Positions 7,677 through 18,634 of a stretch of 64,000 bases of DNA are shown one piece after another. The translations under genes were made by a program, and so were the position numbers. This DNA comes from Ralstonia sp. RRA. GTDB lineage: Bacteria > Pseudomonadota > Gammaproteobacteria > Burkholderiales > Burkholderiaceae. Each line of letters opens with the position of its first letter. The first letter of the stretch is position 1. Under the pieces are notes generated by a model. The model saw nothing but the letters and a program-made list of their open reading frames with translations, had not been told where the DNA came from and did not search any database. The stretch lies in contig NZ_CP146091.1 in the NCBI RefSeq assembly GCF_037023145.1, forward strand, positions 682,001 to 746,000, read 5' to 3'.

Positions 7677-9905
7677 ATGGGGTTCAAGTGGTTCAACGCA
7701 GGTCGCCGTGCCGGTAAGGCGGGGGCGCCGGAGGTTGCAGCGGAGGGCGCATCAGCCGCCCCCATGCAGTTGGATAACCCCCACGTGGATGATGACAATC
7801 CCGCTGGCGCACCCACGCAGCTGGGCCGCACGCCCATCGACGCCGTGGTCGGCTGGATGGAGCGCGTGCCGTTTGCCGCGCAGCAGCGGGTGTTCACGAT
7901 CGGCCTCGTGCTTGGCCTGCTGGCACTGCTGATCTCGGTGTACCTGGATAACCGCCAGGCCAACAACGGCTCGGTGCAGATTGAAATTGCGGGCGACACG
8001 CTGATGCACTCGCAGCGTCTGGCCAAGGCGGTTCCGGTGGCATTGCTCGGTAACGCCAACGCCTTCGCGCAGCTCAAGGAGAGCCGTGCGCGTCTGCAGG
8101 AAAACCTCGAAGCCCTGAAGAACGGCAACTCCGATCGCGGCGTGCGCGCCAGCTCGAGCGCCGATACCGAAGCGCTACTCGACAAGGCCATCGACGAATG
8201 GAAGCGCAGTGACAAGAGCGCCCAGGCCGTGCTGTCGCAAGAGAAGACCCTGGTGGCCGTGGGTAAGACGCTGAACGTGTTCAACGCGTCCAACCCCGAA
8301 CTGCTGGAAGAAGCCGAGCAGATCTCGTCGATGAAGCTGCAGACCAACGCGCCGGCCCGTGAAGTGGCCGCCTCGTCGCAGCTCGTGATGTTGACGCAGC
8401 GTCTCGGTAAGAACATGAACGAGTTCCTGGCCGGCGAAGGCGTGAACCCGGAAACGGCGTTCCTGCTCGGCAAGGACACCAACACCTTCCGCGAAACCCT
8501 GAACGGCCTGCTCAACGGCTCCGAAGCGCTGCGCCTGTCGCCCGCGACCGACCCTGAGACCAAGGGCTACCTGCAAGAGCTGTCGACCCGTTTCGACAAT
8601 GTGCAGAAGACCACGCAGATCATTCTGGAAAACCTGCCGGGCCTGATCGCTGCCAAGCGCGCCCAGCAGCAGATCTTCAACGACAACGAAAAGCTGCGTG
8701 GCGAACTGTCGGATCTGCAGTCGGCGTATGCGAACAGCGTACGCAGCCGTCCGCTGACCCTGGGTGCGGTGGTGCTGTCGGCCATCCTGACCGTGGTCTG
8801 CCTGGCCGGCCTGGCCGCCCTGTACCTGCGTGATTCGCGTGTGCGTACGATGGAAGCAGAAGCCCGTCAGCGTGAAGCGGAAGAACGCCGGATGGTGGAA
8901 AAGCGCAACAACGATTCCACTCAGGCCGCAATTCTGCGTCTGATGAACGAACTGCAGGACATCGCAGACGGTGACTTGACCAAGCAGGCCACCGTGTCAG
9001 AAGACATTACCGGCGCTATTGCCGACTCGGTGAACTACACCGTGGAAGAACTGCGCGAGCTGGTCGGCCGGGTGCAGAAGACGGCCGAGCAGGTGACGCA
9101 GGCATCGTCGGCAGTGCAGACCACGTCGGAAAGCCTGGTGACCGCATCGGAAGAACAGTCCCGCCAGATTCGCCAGACCGGCCAGTCGGTGGTGGAGATG
9201 GCCGACCGCATTACGCAGGTCTCGCGCGGCGCAGCTGAATCGGCCAACGTTGCACGCGCGTCGCTGGCGGCAGCCGAGCAAGGTCAGCAGGCGGTGCAGA
9301 ACGCCATCACGGGCATGAACGACATCCGTGATCAGATTCAGGAAACCTCGAAGCGGATCAAGCGCCTGGGCGAATCGTCGCAGGAGATCGGTGAAATCGT
9401 GGAGCTGATCTCGGACATTACCGAGCAGACCAACGTGCTGGCACTGAACGCAGCCATCCAGGCCGCATCGGCTGGTGAAGCCGGCCGCGGCTTCTCGGTG
9501 GTGGCAGAGGAAGTGCAGCGCCTGGCAGAACGCTCTGCCGAGGCAGCCAAGCAGATCGGTGCGCTGATCCGCACGATTCAGACCGATACGCAAGACGCGG
9601 TGCACGCGATGGAGCGCAGCACGGCAGGGGTGGTGGAAGGGGCGAAGCTGTCCGATAACGCCGGTGCCGCACTGGTGGAGATCGGCCGTGTGTCGCGCCA
9701 GCTTGCCGAACTGATTGAAAGCATTTCGCAGACGACGTCGCACGAAGCCACGCTGGCATCTGACGTGGCGCAGAACATCGAACAGATTCTGCACATCACG
9801 GAACAGACGTCGACGGGTACGCGCCAGACCGCGCAGTCGGTGCGCCAGCTCACGCAACTTGCAGAAGAGCTGCGTGACTCGGTGGCTCGGTTCCGTATCG
9901 CGTAA
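7677..9905 (+). CDS. pilJ: methyl-accepting chemotaxis protein PilJ
   Basis: 742 residues. A variable cytoplasmic N-terminus is followed by TM1 at about 72-90, a periplasmic sensor region of about 270 residues rich in helices, TM2 at about 361-384, a HAMP-like linker and the coiled-coil signalling domain. The hairpin tip reads [21 protein letters not shown] from about residue 586, the PilJ variant of the MCP core. It senses pilus or surface state and controls the ChpA kinase. AAGAGGG precedes the ATG. No cheR- or cheB-like gene is present to adjust its methylation. Confidence is high because of operon position. Confidence 0.93.
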   Translation: MGFKWFNAGRRAGKAGAPEVAAEGASAAPMQLDNPHVDDDNPAGAPTQLGRTPIDAVVGWMERVPFAAQQRVFTIGLVLGLLALLISVYLDNRQANNGSVQIEIAGDTLMHSQRLAKAVPVALLGNANAFAQLKESRARLQENLEALKNGNSDRGVRASSSADTEALLDKAIDEWKRSDKSAQAVLSQEKTLVAVGKTLNVFNASNPELLEEAEQISSMKLQTNAPAREVAASSQLVMLTQRLGKNMNEFLAGEGVNPETAFLLGKDTNTFRETLNGLLNGSEALRLSPATDPETKGYLQELSTRFDNVQKTTQIILENLPGLIAAKRAQQQIFNDNEKLRGELSDLQSAYANSVRSRPLTLGAVVLSAILTVVCLAGLAALYLRDSRVRTMEAEARQREAEERRMVEKRNNDSTQAAILRLMNELQDIADGDLTKQATVSEDITGAIADSVNYTVEELRELVGRVQKTAEQVTQASSAVQTTSESLVTASEEQSRQIRQTGQSVVEMADRITQVSRGAAESANVARASLAAAEQGQQAVQNAITGMNDIRDQIQETSKRIKRLGESSQEIGEIVELISDITEQTNVLALNAAIQAASAGEAGRGFSVVAEEVQRLAERSAEAAKQIGALIRTIQTDTQDAVHAMERSTAGVVEGAKLSDNAGAALVEIGRVSRQLAELIESISQTTSHEATLASDVAQNIEQILHITEQTSTGTRQTAQSVRQLTQLAEELRDSVARFRIA

Positions 9906-10003
9906 TTGGCCTGACACCGTCGTTACTGGATTTCGGGCGGGAACGCCGAAGGGGTCAACCCTGGGCAACCGCGGCAACCGCCACACGCTTTTTGGAAGCA
10001 CAC

Positions 10004-13000
10004 ATGCGTCATCAATCTTCCGCCCAGCCCGAAGCATCCGAGCGCGCCTCGCTTGAGGCGGCCGGAGCCTCAGCCGGGGGTCAGACATTCGGTCCGAAGC
10101 CTGTTGCGCCGGCGCGCGATCTCTCCGCGCTGGCTTGGGTTGCGCCCAACATGCGCGCCGCGCTGGACGATGCCGTGCGCGAGTTCGGCGAATATGCGGC
10201 CGATGTCATTGCCAACCCGGAAGTCATCGGCGCGCGTGATACCACCTCGCTGCGCCTGGCCGGTCAGTACCTGCACCAGGCCGCCGGCGCGCTGCTGATC
10301 GTCGGCCTGCGCGGCATCGACGTGTATTGCCAGGCCGCCAAGCGCTTGCTCGAAGCCGTCGATGCCGGCACCGTGCAGGCCGATGCACACACGCTGGACG
10401 TGTTCTCGCGCGCCGTGCAGGCGCTGCAGGAATACGTGGCCGACCTGATGGCCGGCATGGCTGAAGAGCCGCTGCGCCTGTTCCAACCGTATCAAGCCGT
10501 GCTCGCCCGCCTGGGCGAAGAACGCATCCACCCGGCGGACCTGTGGGCCGACGAGCTGCGCCACCTGCCGGCGCTGCTGTTGCCCTCGCGCGATCTGCCG
10601 GGGCTGGCGCGTCTGCGCCGCAAATTCGAACTCGCATTGCTGACTGCGCTGCGTGCGCCGACATCCAACGCAGACAGCGCCCAGGCCGATCCGGCTGCCG
10701 CTGCCGCCGCTTACGCGCCGCTGGAAGAACTGCTGCACGGCATTCGCGCACTTGAACGCGAACCGCGCCGCGCTGGCGATGATCTGCAGCGCGATCTGTG
10801 GCTCGTGTTGGCGCTGACGTTCGGCGCGCTGCGGGCCGGGCTGGTGCCGGCCGACATGACTGCCAAGCGCCTGGCTGCGCGCGTCAACCTGCTGCTGCGT
10901 CAGTACTCGCACAACAACGTCCACCTGCCGCAAGGCCTGCTGACCGACGCGCTGTATCTGCTGGCTGGCATGGCCTACAGCAACGCGCCCGCCACGCCGG
11001 TGGGTGACGACACGCTGGGCCCGGATATCGTTGCCTGCGTGCAAGCCTTTGCGATTCCGCCCACGCACGCGCCGGCCGGTGCGCTGCACACGCGCCAGTA
11101 CTACGCGCTGCTGCCGGCGGATGCCACCGACACGCTGCAACGCGTGGGCCGCACGCTGGAAACACTGAGCCAACAATCCGCGCCCGACGCCGAAGAAGCC
11201 GATGCCGCGCTGCAGACGCTCGCGCTGCATACCGAGGCACTGGGCCAGCCCGCGCTGCAAGATCTGTCGCAACGCCTGGCGCAAGCGCACGGCCACGATG
11301 TCGCGCCCACGCTGCAATTCCTCTCGCGCATGCTGGCCCGCCCCTGGGCGCTGCATGGCGAATCCGGCGATTTGCGCAGCGCGTGGTTTGCCGCCCGCTG
11401 CAATGAGTTGGCCGAACACGCTCGCGCCACGCAGGCAGGTGACACGGTGCCCGCACCGGCATGGCTGTCCCTGCTGGCCGAAGAAACCGCGCATCGCCGC
11501 GCGCGCGCAGAGCAGGTGCGCGCGCTGCAGACGCAACTAGCCTCGGCCGAAACGCACCTTGACGCCTTCGAGCGAGAGGGCGAGCAAAGCGGTGGCCTGC
11601 AGGAAGCCAGCCGCCTGTTCGGCGAGATGCAGGGCGCCTTTGCTGCCATTGATGCCTACGAGGCCGTGCACGCCACCGAAGCCGCCCAATCGACCATCGC
11701 CGCGCTGGAAGCGGCAGGCGAGGGCGCAGGAGCCGATCGCGAACGCTATCTGGGTGCACTGGCTGCCAACGCCAGCGGCCTGCAGGGTTTTCTCGATGCG
11801 CTGTCGGCCGGTACCGAGTTGACCAGCACACAGATCGACGAGATCGTCATCGCAGGCACGCTCACGCCAACCGAGCGCGAAACCGCCTGGCACGAATTTG
11901 CCTTCGATGCGGAATCCGGCATGCTGGCCCGCCGCGAGACGCAGGCCGATGCACACGCCGCCGAGCACGCGGCTACGGCCGACGTTGCATCGCCGCTGCA
12001 ATCGCTGCTCGACCGCTTGCTCGCCAAGCATCCGGTCGACCCGACCGACCCGCTGGCCGCCGAGTTGCGCACCGCGCTGCAGGAAGCGCGCGACGCTGCC
12101 GCCATTGACGATGATCCGGCACGCCGCCGCCGTCTGGAAGAGGCGCTCGCACAGTTCGACGCATGGCAGGTCGGCAGTGCCGGCTCGCTGGAGCGCCTGC
12201 AGGCTGCGCTGGCCGCACCGGTTGCTGCACCGGCCGAAGCTGCACCCGCACCGGCCACCGCTGCGCGCGATACGCAATCCATCGATGCCGAGCTGCTCGA
12301 CATCTTCCTGTCCGAAGCCGAAGAAGTGCTGGCCGGTGTGCGCACCGATCTGCACGCGCTGAACGCCGCGGCCGAGGCAGGCACCGGTGGCTTGGCCGCT
12401 GGCTCCGACCTCGACCTGCTGACGCAACTGCGCCGCGCGTTCCACACGCTCAAGGGTTCGGGCCGCATGGTTGGCCTCACCCGCTACGGCGAGGCCGCCT
12501 GGGCCATCGAGCAGGTGATGAACGTGTGGCTGGCCGAGAGCCGCGTGCCCTCGCATGATCTGGCTGCGCTGCTCACCCGCGCGGAATCCGAACTGTCGAC
12601 ATGGGCGGCCGCCATTGCGCAATCGCCGCAGGCCGATCACCCGATCGAGCCGCTGGTCGCCGCTGCCGAGCGCGTGCGCCACGGTGGTCCGTTCGTCTGG
12701 CTGGAGACGGTGCCGGAAACGCACGAACCCGCCGAGCACGCAGCACCGCCGGTGCCGGCAGTGGAAGCGGCTGCATCGCTCGATCTGGCCGCCGAGCCTG
12801 TGGGGTTGGTGGAGCCGGTAGAAACGCCTGCCGCACCGGTCGAACCGGTTGCTGAATCGCACAATGCGATCACGCTCACGTGGGATGACGAGCCCACGCT
12901 GCCGGAGGTTGACGCACCGATGCCGGAGGCGACCGCACCGCTGGTCTCGGAGCCCGTTATCGAGCCGGTTGCGGAACTTGCCGCCGAACTGGTCGAGCCG

Positions 13001-16000
13001 ACAGCGCCTGCTGTTGAGCCGGTTGCCGCAGAAGGCGACGCCAAGGTGATCCCGTTCCCGTTCGCGCAGACCGGTGCGGCGGAAGAAGCGCCGCACGACG
13101 ATGGCGTGAAGGTCATCGGCCCGGTGCGCGTGAGCGTGGCGCTGTACAACGTCTACCTGCAGGAAGCCGACGATCTGATCCGCCGCCTGGGCGTGGATTT
13201 CTCGGAATGGCGTCACGAAGGCCGCACGCCGCCGAGCGAGCTGGCCCTGCGCGCCGCGCACACGCTGCAAGGCAGCTCCGCCGTGGTCGAACTGGAGCCC
13301 GTGCGCCAGTTGGCCGACGCGTTGGAGCAGGTGCTGCTGAACCTGAACAGCCGTCCGGTGGCGATGCACCCGGGCGACTTCCGCCTGCTCGACCAGGCGG
13401 TCGAGCGCATGCGCGGCATGCTGCACCAGTTTGCCGCCAGTGTCTGGCCGGAAGCCGACGAGCCGCTGCGCCGCGGTCTGGAGGAACTGTGCGAGCGCGT
13501 GCTGGTGCGCCCGCGTCTGCCAATGGAGCCGGCCCCGCAAGCCTTTGTCGAGATCGCACAGGCTGGGGACGAAACCGCTGGCTTGGCGGAAGTGCCCGTT
13601 TTCACGCAGCTCCAGCAGCCCGCAGATTTGGTGCAGCTGGCACCGGCCTATCAGGCGCCCGTGGCCGAACCGGCTGTTGGTGAACTGGTCCGCCAGGCGC
13701 CGGCTGACGCGCTGGATCCGGCGTTGCTGGAAATCTTCCTGGAAGAAGCGCACGTTGCCCTGCCCGAACTCGGTCAGCACCTGCGCGCCTGGGAAGCCGC
13801 GCCGCAGGACCGCGCTGCCTCCGGTCTGTTGCTGCGCAACCTGCACACCGTGAAGGGCAGTGCCCGTATGGCCGGCGCCATGACACTGGGCCAGGCTGCG
13901 CACGAAATGGAAAGCGCTATCGAGAGCGGCCTGCGCCAGAACCGCGTGGACGACGCGCTGTTCCGCAAGCTCTACATGTGGTTCGACCGTATCCAGGCAC
14001 ACGTCGATGCGCTGGGGTCGGGCAAGGTGCTGTCGCTGGATGCCGGCTTGGCAGAAGCGGCAGAGGCACCGCAGACGCAGGATGAAACGCAGGTCGCACC
14101 CGGCACGTCGATGCTGCCGGCCGTGGCCGCCACCACCAACGTTGACCTGACCGGCACGCGCAGCGCAGAAGCCGAGGCCCTGGAAGTGGCCGAACGCCAG
14201 CGCGCCATGGTGCGTGTGCAGGCGCGTGCGCTCGACTCGCTCATCAACGATGCCGGTGAAGTCGGTGCCGCGCGTGCGCGTCTGGAATCTGAAGTCGATG
14301 CGCTTAAGACCTACCTGTCGGAGTTGAACGACAACGTGGCGCGTTTGCGCTCGCAGGTGCGCGAGATCGAAATCCAGGCCGAAACGCAGATGGAATCGCG
14401 CATTGCCGACGCGCAAGCGCACGCCGAAGCCTTCGACCCGCTGGAGTTCGACCGTTTCACGCGCCTGCAGGAACTCACGCGGATGATGGCTGAGTCCGTC
14501 AACGACGTGGCAACCGTGCAGCAGAACTTGTTCCGCGGTTTCGACCAGGCCTCGCTCGATCTGGAAACGCAGGCGCGCCTTACGCGTGGCCTGCAGCGCA
14601 GCCTGATGCGCGCGCGCATGGTGCAGTTCGATACCGTGGCCGACCGGCTGTATCGCGTAGCCCGCCAGGCTGCGTCGGAAACCGGCAAGGAAGTCCGCCT
14701 GTTCATCAAGGGCGGTACGGTGGAACTGGATCGCAGCGTGCTGGACCGCATGGGCGGCCCGCTCGAGCACATGATCCGTAACGCTGTTGCACACGGCATT
14801 GAATCCGCCGACGAGCGCCGCGCCAAGGGCAAATCGCCTGCGGGTGAACTGACGCTGGAAGTGCAGCAGGAAGGCAACGAAGTCGTGCTGAACTTCGTCG
14901 ATGACGGTGGCGGCCTGAACCTCGACCGCATCCGTGCCCGCGCACTGGAGCGTCAACTGCTGGCCCCCGACGAAGAAGCCAGCGACGCGCGCCTCACCGA
15001 GATGATCTTTACGCCGGGCTTCTCCACCGCTGACCAAGTTTCGGAGCTGGCTGGCCGCGGTGTGGGCATGGACGTGGTGCGTGCTGAGACCGTGGCCCTG
15101 GGTGGCCGCATCTCGCTGCAGACCACGCCGGATGTCGGCACGCGCTTCACCATCCACCTGCCGCTGACCACCGCTATCACGCAGGTGCTGCTGGTGCGCG
15201 TGGGCGAGCGTGTGTACGCGATCCCGTCGGGCATGATCGACCACGTGCAGCAACTGCGTCCGCAGGCACTGGCCGAGGCGTACAACGCTGCAGCGATGCA
15301 ACTGCCGACCGGTCCGGTGCCGTTCCATTACTTCGGCGCGCTGCTTGAAGAAGCGCAGCCTGTCACGGGCGGTCGCAAGTACTCGCCGGCCGTGGTGGTG
15401 CGCAGCGGTGCAGACCGTGCCGCCGTGCATGTCGATGAAGTGATCGGCAACCGCGAAGTGGTGGTCAAGCACATCGGCCCGCACCTCGCGCGTCTGGAAG
15501 GTATTGCTGGTGCGACCACGCTGGGTGACGGCGAGATCGTGCTGATCTATAACCCGGTCGTGCTCACGCAGCGCTTCGAGCGCGAAGCTGCCGCGCTGGG
15601 CTTGCCGCAGGCCGATCAGGAAACCACGGGCGCCGTGGCAGAGCTCTCGCGCAGCGGCAACACCGACGCCGTGCCGGGCTTGGCCACGCAGCCGATCGTC
15701 ATGGTGGTCGACGATTCGCTGACGGTGCGTAAGGTCACGCAGCGCCTACTGACGCGTTCGGGCTATCAGGCCGTGCTTGCGCGTGATGGTGTGGATGCAC
15801 TGCGTCAGCTGCAGGAGATCACGCCGGACGCCATGCTGGTCGACATCGAGATGCCGCACATGGACGGTTTCGACCTGACGCGCAACGTGCGTGCCGACGA
15901 GCGCATCGGCGCCACGCCGATCATCATGATCACCTCGCGTACGGCGGATAAGCACCGCCGCTACGCCGCGGAGATCGGCGTGAACGTCTACCTCGGCAAG

Positions 16001-16078
16001 CCGTACAACGAAGAGGAGCTGCTGCAGCACCTGCGCAACCTGATCGGCGAACGCGCGCCGGCGGCCAACGCGGGCTGA
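10004..16078 (+). CDS. chpA: giant hybrid histidine kinase ChpA (CheA-like, with receiver)
   Basis: About 2024 residues. Three canonical Hpt domains are visible by their histidines: His814 (FHTLKGSGRM), His1086 (AHTLQGSSAV) and His1281 (LHTVKGSARM). The N-terminal 600 residues are helical, Hpt-like and lack the histidine motif. After a dimerisation region comes an ATPase domain (HMIRNAVAHGIE near residue 1590, DDGGGLNLDRI, GRGVGMDVV), then a CheW-like domain. Last is a receiver with acidic pair VVDDSLT, Asp1947 (LVDIEMPHMDG) and GKPYNEEEL. The kinase phosphorylates PilG and PilH. The ATG at 10004 was chosen because GGAAG lies just upstream and the in-frame TTG at 9992 lacks spacing. Linkers are Ala/Pro/Glu-rich. 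Confidence 0.93.
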   Translation: MRHQSSAQPEASERASLEAAGASAGGQTFGPKPVAPARDLSALAWVAPNMRAALDDAVREFGEYAADVIANPEVIGARDTTSLRLAGQYLHQAAGALLIVGLRGIDVYCQAAKRLLEAVDAGTVQADAHTLDVFSRAVQALQEYVADLMAGMAEEPLRLFQPYQAVLARLGEERIHPADLWADELRHLPALLLPSRDLPGLARLRRKFELALLTALRAPTSNADSAQADPAAAAAAYAPLEELLHGIRALEREPRRAGDDLQRDLWLVLALTFGALRAGLVPADMTAKRLAARVNLLLRQYSHNNVHLPQGLLTDALYLLAGMAYSNAPATPVGDDTLGPDIVACVQAFAIPPTHAPAGALHTRQYYALLPADATDTLQRVGRTLETLSQQSAPDAEEADAALQTLALHTEALGQPALQDLSQRLAQAHGHDVAPTLQFLSRMLARPWALHGESGDLRSAWFAARCNELAEHARATQAGDTVPAPAWLSLLAEETAHRRARAEQVRALQTQLASAETHLDAFEREGEQSGGLQEASRLFGEMQGAFAAIDAYEAVHATEAAQSTIAALEAAGEGAGADRERYLGALAANASGLQGFLDALSAGTELTSTQIDEIVIAGTLTPTERETAWHEFAFDAESGMLARRETQADAHAAEHAATADVASPLQSLLDRLLAKHPVDPTDPLAAELRTALQEARDAAAIDDDPARRRRLEEALAQFDAWQVGSAGSLERLQAALAAPVAAPAEAAPAPATAARDTQSIDAELLDIFLSEAEEVLAGVRTDLHALNAAAEAGTGGLAAGSDLDLLTQLRRAFHTLKGSGRMVGLTRYGEAAWAIEQVMNVWLAESRVPSHDLAALLTRAESELSTWAAAIAQSPQADHPIEPLVAAAERVRHGGPFVWLETVPETHEPAEHAAPPVPAVEAAASLDLAAEPVGLVEPVETPAAPVEPVAESHNAITLTWDDEPTLPEVDAPMPEATAPLVSEPVIEPVAELAAELVEPTAPAVEPVAAEGDAKVIPFPFAQTGAAEEAPHDDGVKVIGPVRVSVALYNVYLQEADDLIRRLGVDFSEWRHEGRTPPSELALRAAHTLQGSSAVVELEPVRQLADALEQVLLNLNSRPVAMHPGDFRLLDQAVERMRGMLHQFAASVWPEADEPLRRGLEELCERVLVRPRLPMEPAPQAFVEIAQAGDETAGLAEVPVFTQLQQPADLVQLAPAYQAPVAEPAVGELVRQAPADALDPALLEIFLEEAHVALPELGQHLRAWEAAPQDRAASGLLLRNLHTVKGSARMAGAMTLGQAAHEMESAIESGLRQNRVDDALFRKLYMWFDRIQAHVDALGSGKVLSLDAGLAEAAEAPQTQDETQVAPGTSMLPAVAATTNVDLTGTRSAEAEALEVAERQRAMVRVQARALDSLINDAGEVGAARARLESEVDALKTYLSELNDNVARLRSQVREIEIQAETQMESRIADAQAHAEAFDPLEFDRFTRLQELTRMMAESVNDVATVQQNLFRGFDQASLDLETQARLTRGLQRSLMRARMVQFDTVADRLYRVARQAASETGKEVRLFIKGGTVELDRSVLDRMGGPLEHMIRNAVAHGIESADERRAKGKSPAGELTLEVQQEGNEVVLNFVDDGGGLNLDRIRARALERQLLAPDEEASDARLTEMIFTPGFSTADQVSELAGRGVGMDVVRAETVALGGRISLQTTPDVGTRFTIHLPLTTAITQVLLVRVGERVYAIPSGMIDHVQQLRPQALAEAYNAAAMQLPTGPVPFHYFGALLEEAQPVTGGRKYSPAVVVRSGADRAAVHVDEVIGNREVVVKHIGPHLARLEGIAGATTLGDGEIVLIYNPVVLTQRFEREAAALGLPQADQETTGAVAELSRSGNTDAVPGLATQPIVMVVDDSLTVRKVTQRLLTRSGYQAVLARDGVDALRQLQEITPDAMLVDIEMPHMDGFDLTRNVRADERIGATPIIMITSRTADKHRRYAAEIGVNVYLGKPYNEEELLQHLRNLIGERAPAANAG

Positions 16079-16101
16079 CGCCACTTGAGGCAGAAAGGAT
16101 G

Positions 16102-16133
16102 ACGGGCCGGTGCATACCGGCCCGTTGTCTTTG
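16102..16133 (+). terminator. rho-independent terminator after chpA
   Basis: A perfect ten-base stem (ACGGGCCGGT, loop GCAT, ACCGGCCCGT at 16116-16125) is followed by the T-rich TGTCTTT. It lies 24 bases past the chpA stop and just before the 3' end of the converging photolyase gene, so it closes the pil operon. The reverse strand has no T-run. Confidence 0.85.
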
Positions 16134-16141
16134 GTGCGTTA

Positions 16142-17692
16142 TTAGGCGTCGCTTTTGCTCAGCGCGGCGGCTTCCGCGCCTGAAGTGCGATTGGCTTTTG
16201 TGACGGCGTAGCGGTCCAACGTGGCCGCGCGTGCGGCTGCGTGATCGACGATCGGATGCGGGTACGTTTCACCCAATACCACGCCGGCTTCCTTTAACAC
16301 ACTGGCCGGTGCTGTCCACGGTGCGTGGAGGTACTTGTCGGGCAGCCTCGCCAATTGCGGAAGGTACTTGCGGATGAAACGGCCCTGCGGGTCGAACTTC
16401 TCCGACTGCGTGACCGGGTTGAAGATGCGGAACCATGGTTGCGCATCGCACCCACTGGAAGCGGCCCACTGCCAGCCACCGTTGTTGGCCGCGAAATCGA
16501 AATCGTTGAGCACGTCGGCAAAGTACTGCTCCCCGCGACGCCAGTCGATGCCCAGGTCCTTGATGAGGAAGCTGGCGGCCACCATGCGCAGGCGGTTGTG
16601 CATGTAGCCGCTCTGGTGGATTTGCAGCATGGCGGCGTCTACCAGCGGATAGCCTGTGCGCGCGGCCTTCCATGCCGCGAAGCGCGTGTCACCGGTCTCG
16701 CCGTCGACCCAGCGGATGCGGTCGAATTCCGGGTGGAATGAGGCACCGTCCGCCAGGTCCGGTCGGTGGTGCAGGATCATGAAATAGAAGTCGCGCCAGA
16801 TCAGTTCCGATAGCCAGGTTGCCGCGCCCTGGCTGCCGCGCAGCATGGCTGCGTGCGCACGGGCGGCCAAGGTGCGGATCGACACGGTGCCGAAGCGCAG
16901 ATGTGTCGACAGGTAGCTGGGGCCGCGCACGGCGGGAAAGTCGCGGCGTGCATGGTAGTCGTCCATCCGCACTTCAAAGTCATCGAGCAGCGCTTCGGCG
17001 CCGGCCATGCCGGTCGGCAGGGCGATCTCCGATAGGTTGGAAGGGGCGAATCCCAGCGCGTCCAGCGAGGGTGTCGCGTGCGTCAGCGCCTGCGACACCT
17101 TGGCCAGCGCGCCGAAGTGCGGCTCTGTCGGATAGGCGCGCAGGTCAAACGGCGTGAGCGCGGCCAGCCAGGCGTTCTTGTAAGGCGTGAAGACGCCATA
17201 CGGTTTGCCCTGGCCGTTCAGGATTTCGTCGCGCTCGAAAATTACCTGGTCCTTGAAGTCGAACCACGCGCACGGCTGCTGCTCCAGCGCTTTGCGCACG
17301 GCTTCGTCGCGTGCCTGTGCGTCGGGTTCTTCGTCGTGGTTGGCGAAGACGGCGTCGACGTTCAGCTTGCGCGCCAGATCGGGAATCGCGTGGCGGGGGT
17401 GATCGTGCACGACGGTGAGGTCGCCGCCGGCTTCGCGCAGCGCGCCGCGTAGCTCCTCGATGGACGCGCGGATGAACTCGATCCGACGGTCTGTCTTCAG
17501 CCCGCGCGCCAGCAGCGCATCGAGGATGTCGCGGTCGAACACGAACACGCAATAGACCTCGCGGCAGTGGCGCAGGGCATAATGCAGCGCCGCGTGGTCA
17601 AAGTGCCGCAGATCACGCCGGAACCACACCAGACCGCGCTGAAAATGCGTTCCGATGGCATAGGGCTGGCGTTTTCCGGTGATGGGTGGCAT
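16142..17692 (-). CDS. phrB: deoxyribodipyrimidine photolyase (CPD class I)
   Basis: 516 residues. The N-terminal alpha/beta domain starts GLVWFRRDLR and holds the antenna pocket. The C-terminal FAD domain shows WLSELIWRDFY, ARTGYPLVDAAM, GYMHNRLRM and FDFAANNGGWQWAASSGCDAQP, all conserved in class I enzymes. It repairs UV-induced cyclobutane pyrimidine dimers using blue light and FADH-. The start is the ATG at 17692, giving an 18-residue lead before the domain; a slightly later start cannot be excluded. It converges with chpA and diverges from rsuA. Nothing suggests it belongs to the pilus system. Confidence 0.95.
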   Translation of the reverse strand: MPPITGKRQPYAIGTHFQRGLVWFRRDLRHFDHAALHYALRHCREVYCVFVFDRDILDALLARGLKTDRRIEFIRASIEELRGALREAGGDLTVVHDHPRHAIPDLARKLNVDAVFANHDEEPDAQARDEAVRKALEQQPCAWFDFKDQVIFERDEILNGQGKPYGVFTPYKNAWLAALTPFDLRAYPTEPHFGALAKVSQALTHATPSLDALGFAPSNLSEIALPTGMAGAEALLDDFEVRMDDYHARRDFPAVRGPSYLSTHLRFGTVSIRTLAARAHAAMLRGSQGAATWLSELIWRDFYFMILHHRPDLADGASFHPEFDRIRWVDGETGDTRFAAWKAARTGYPLVDAAMLQIHQSGYMHNRLRMVAASFLIKDLGIDWRRGEQYFADVLNDFDFAANNGGWQWAASSGCDAQPWFRIFNPVTQSEKFDPQGRFIRKYLPQLARLPDKYLHAPWTAPASVLKEAGVVLGETYPHPIVDHAAARAATLDRYAVTKANRTSGAEAAALSKSDA

Positions 17693-17801
17693 CGGGCGAG
17701 GTCGGCTGTTTTGAAGATTGGCCGAGCGTATCGTAAATATGCCCGGTGAAACCCGGCAAAATCCGGCAAACCACGCCGCATTCCCTCTTCACGTTGTTGT
17801 C

Positions 17802-18551
17802 ATGACTGCTTCTTCTGCCCGTCTTCCGCTGTATCGCATTCTGCAATCCCAGGGTTTCGGCACGCGCCGCTATTGCAAGGACCTCGTGCTCGCGGGGCTG
17901 GTGTTCATCAACGACGTCGAGATGGAGGACCCGGACGCGCTGGTCGATACCGCCGGCCTGGTGCTCGACGTGGACGGTGAACGCTGGACCTACCACGCAC
18001 GCGCCTACTTGATGATTAACAAGCCGGCCGGGGTGGAGTGCTCGCAGAAGCCGAAGCACCATCCGAGCGTGTACACGCTATTGCCGGTACCGCTGCGCGA
18101 GCGCGGCGTGCAGTGCGTTGGGCGGCTCGATCAGGACACCACCGGCCTGCTGTTGCTCACTGACGATGGCCAATTCGTCCACACACTCACCAGCCCGCGT
18201 CACCAAGTGCCCAAGGTGTATGAAATCACCACTGCCGAACCGGTGACTGACGCCCAGGTCGCGCAGCTCTGTGCCGGGGTGCTGCTGGCCGACGAGAATG
18301 AAAACGTGAGCGCCGCCTGGGCCGAGCGTGTCGACACGCACCACCTGCGCATGGCGCTCACGCAAGGTAAATACCACCAGGTGAAACGCATGGTGGCTGC
18401 GGTGGGCAACCACGTGGCCGGGTTGCATCGCAGCACGATTGGCGGGCTGTCGCTGGGGGATCTCGCGCCGGGCGAATGGCGCTGGCTCGAAGCGGCTGAC
18501 TTGGAAGCGCTGAATGCTACGCCGCCGCACGCGACCGGCTCGGGTGCCTGA
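17802..18551 (+). CDS. rsuA: 16S rRNA pseudouridine(516) synthase
   Basis: 249 residues. An S4-like N-terminus (LYRILQSQGFGTRRYCKDLV, residues 10-30) binds RNA. The catalytic domain has GRLDQDTTGLLLLTDDG with catalytic Asp110 and a downstream GKYHQVKRM motif. RsuA isomerises U516 of 16S rRNA during assembly of the small subunit. The start at 17802 gives the family length; an upstream ATG at 17718 would add 28 unsupported residues. The related subfamily RluE/F cannot be wholly excluded from sequence memory, but the close S4-catalytic spacing favours RsuA. Confidence 0.85.
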   Translation: MTASSARLPLYRILQSQGFGTRRYCKDLVLAGLVFINDVEMEDPDALVDTAGLVLDVDGERWTYHARAYLMINKPAGVECSQKPKHHPSVYTLLPVPLRERGVQCVGRLDQDTTGLLLLTDDGQFVHTLTSPRHQVPKVYEITTAEPVTDAQVAQLCAGVLLADENENVSAAWAERVDTHHLRMALTQGKYHQVKRMVAAVGNHVAGLHRSTIGGLSLGDLAPGEWRWLEAADLEALNATPPHATGSGA

Positions 18552-18634
18552 GTCAGCACAAAAAATCTTGCCGCCGAAGCCGTTTCCTCCAAATGAAAGG
18601 GGCGACGGCCGGGGGCTTTTGGTAAACTAATCGT

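Noticed and set aside
7217..8563. 448-codon minus-strand frame opposite pilI-pilJ
   Set aside because: Low-complexity Ser/Arg/Ala sequence without family features, fully explained as a shadow of the coding strand.
11537..15484. 1315-codon open frame on the minus strand opposite chpA
   Set aside because: It mirrors chpA codon by codon in GC-rich DNA, has no domain motifs, and chpA is certain. Such antisense frames are expected at this composition.
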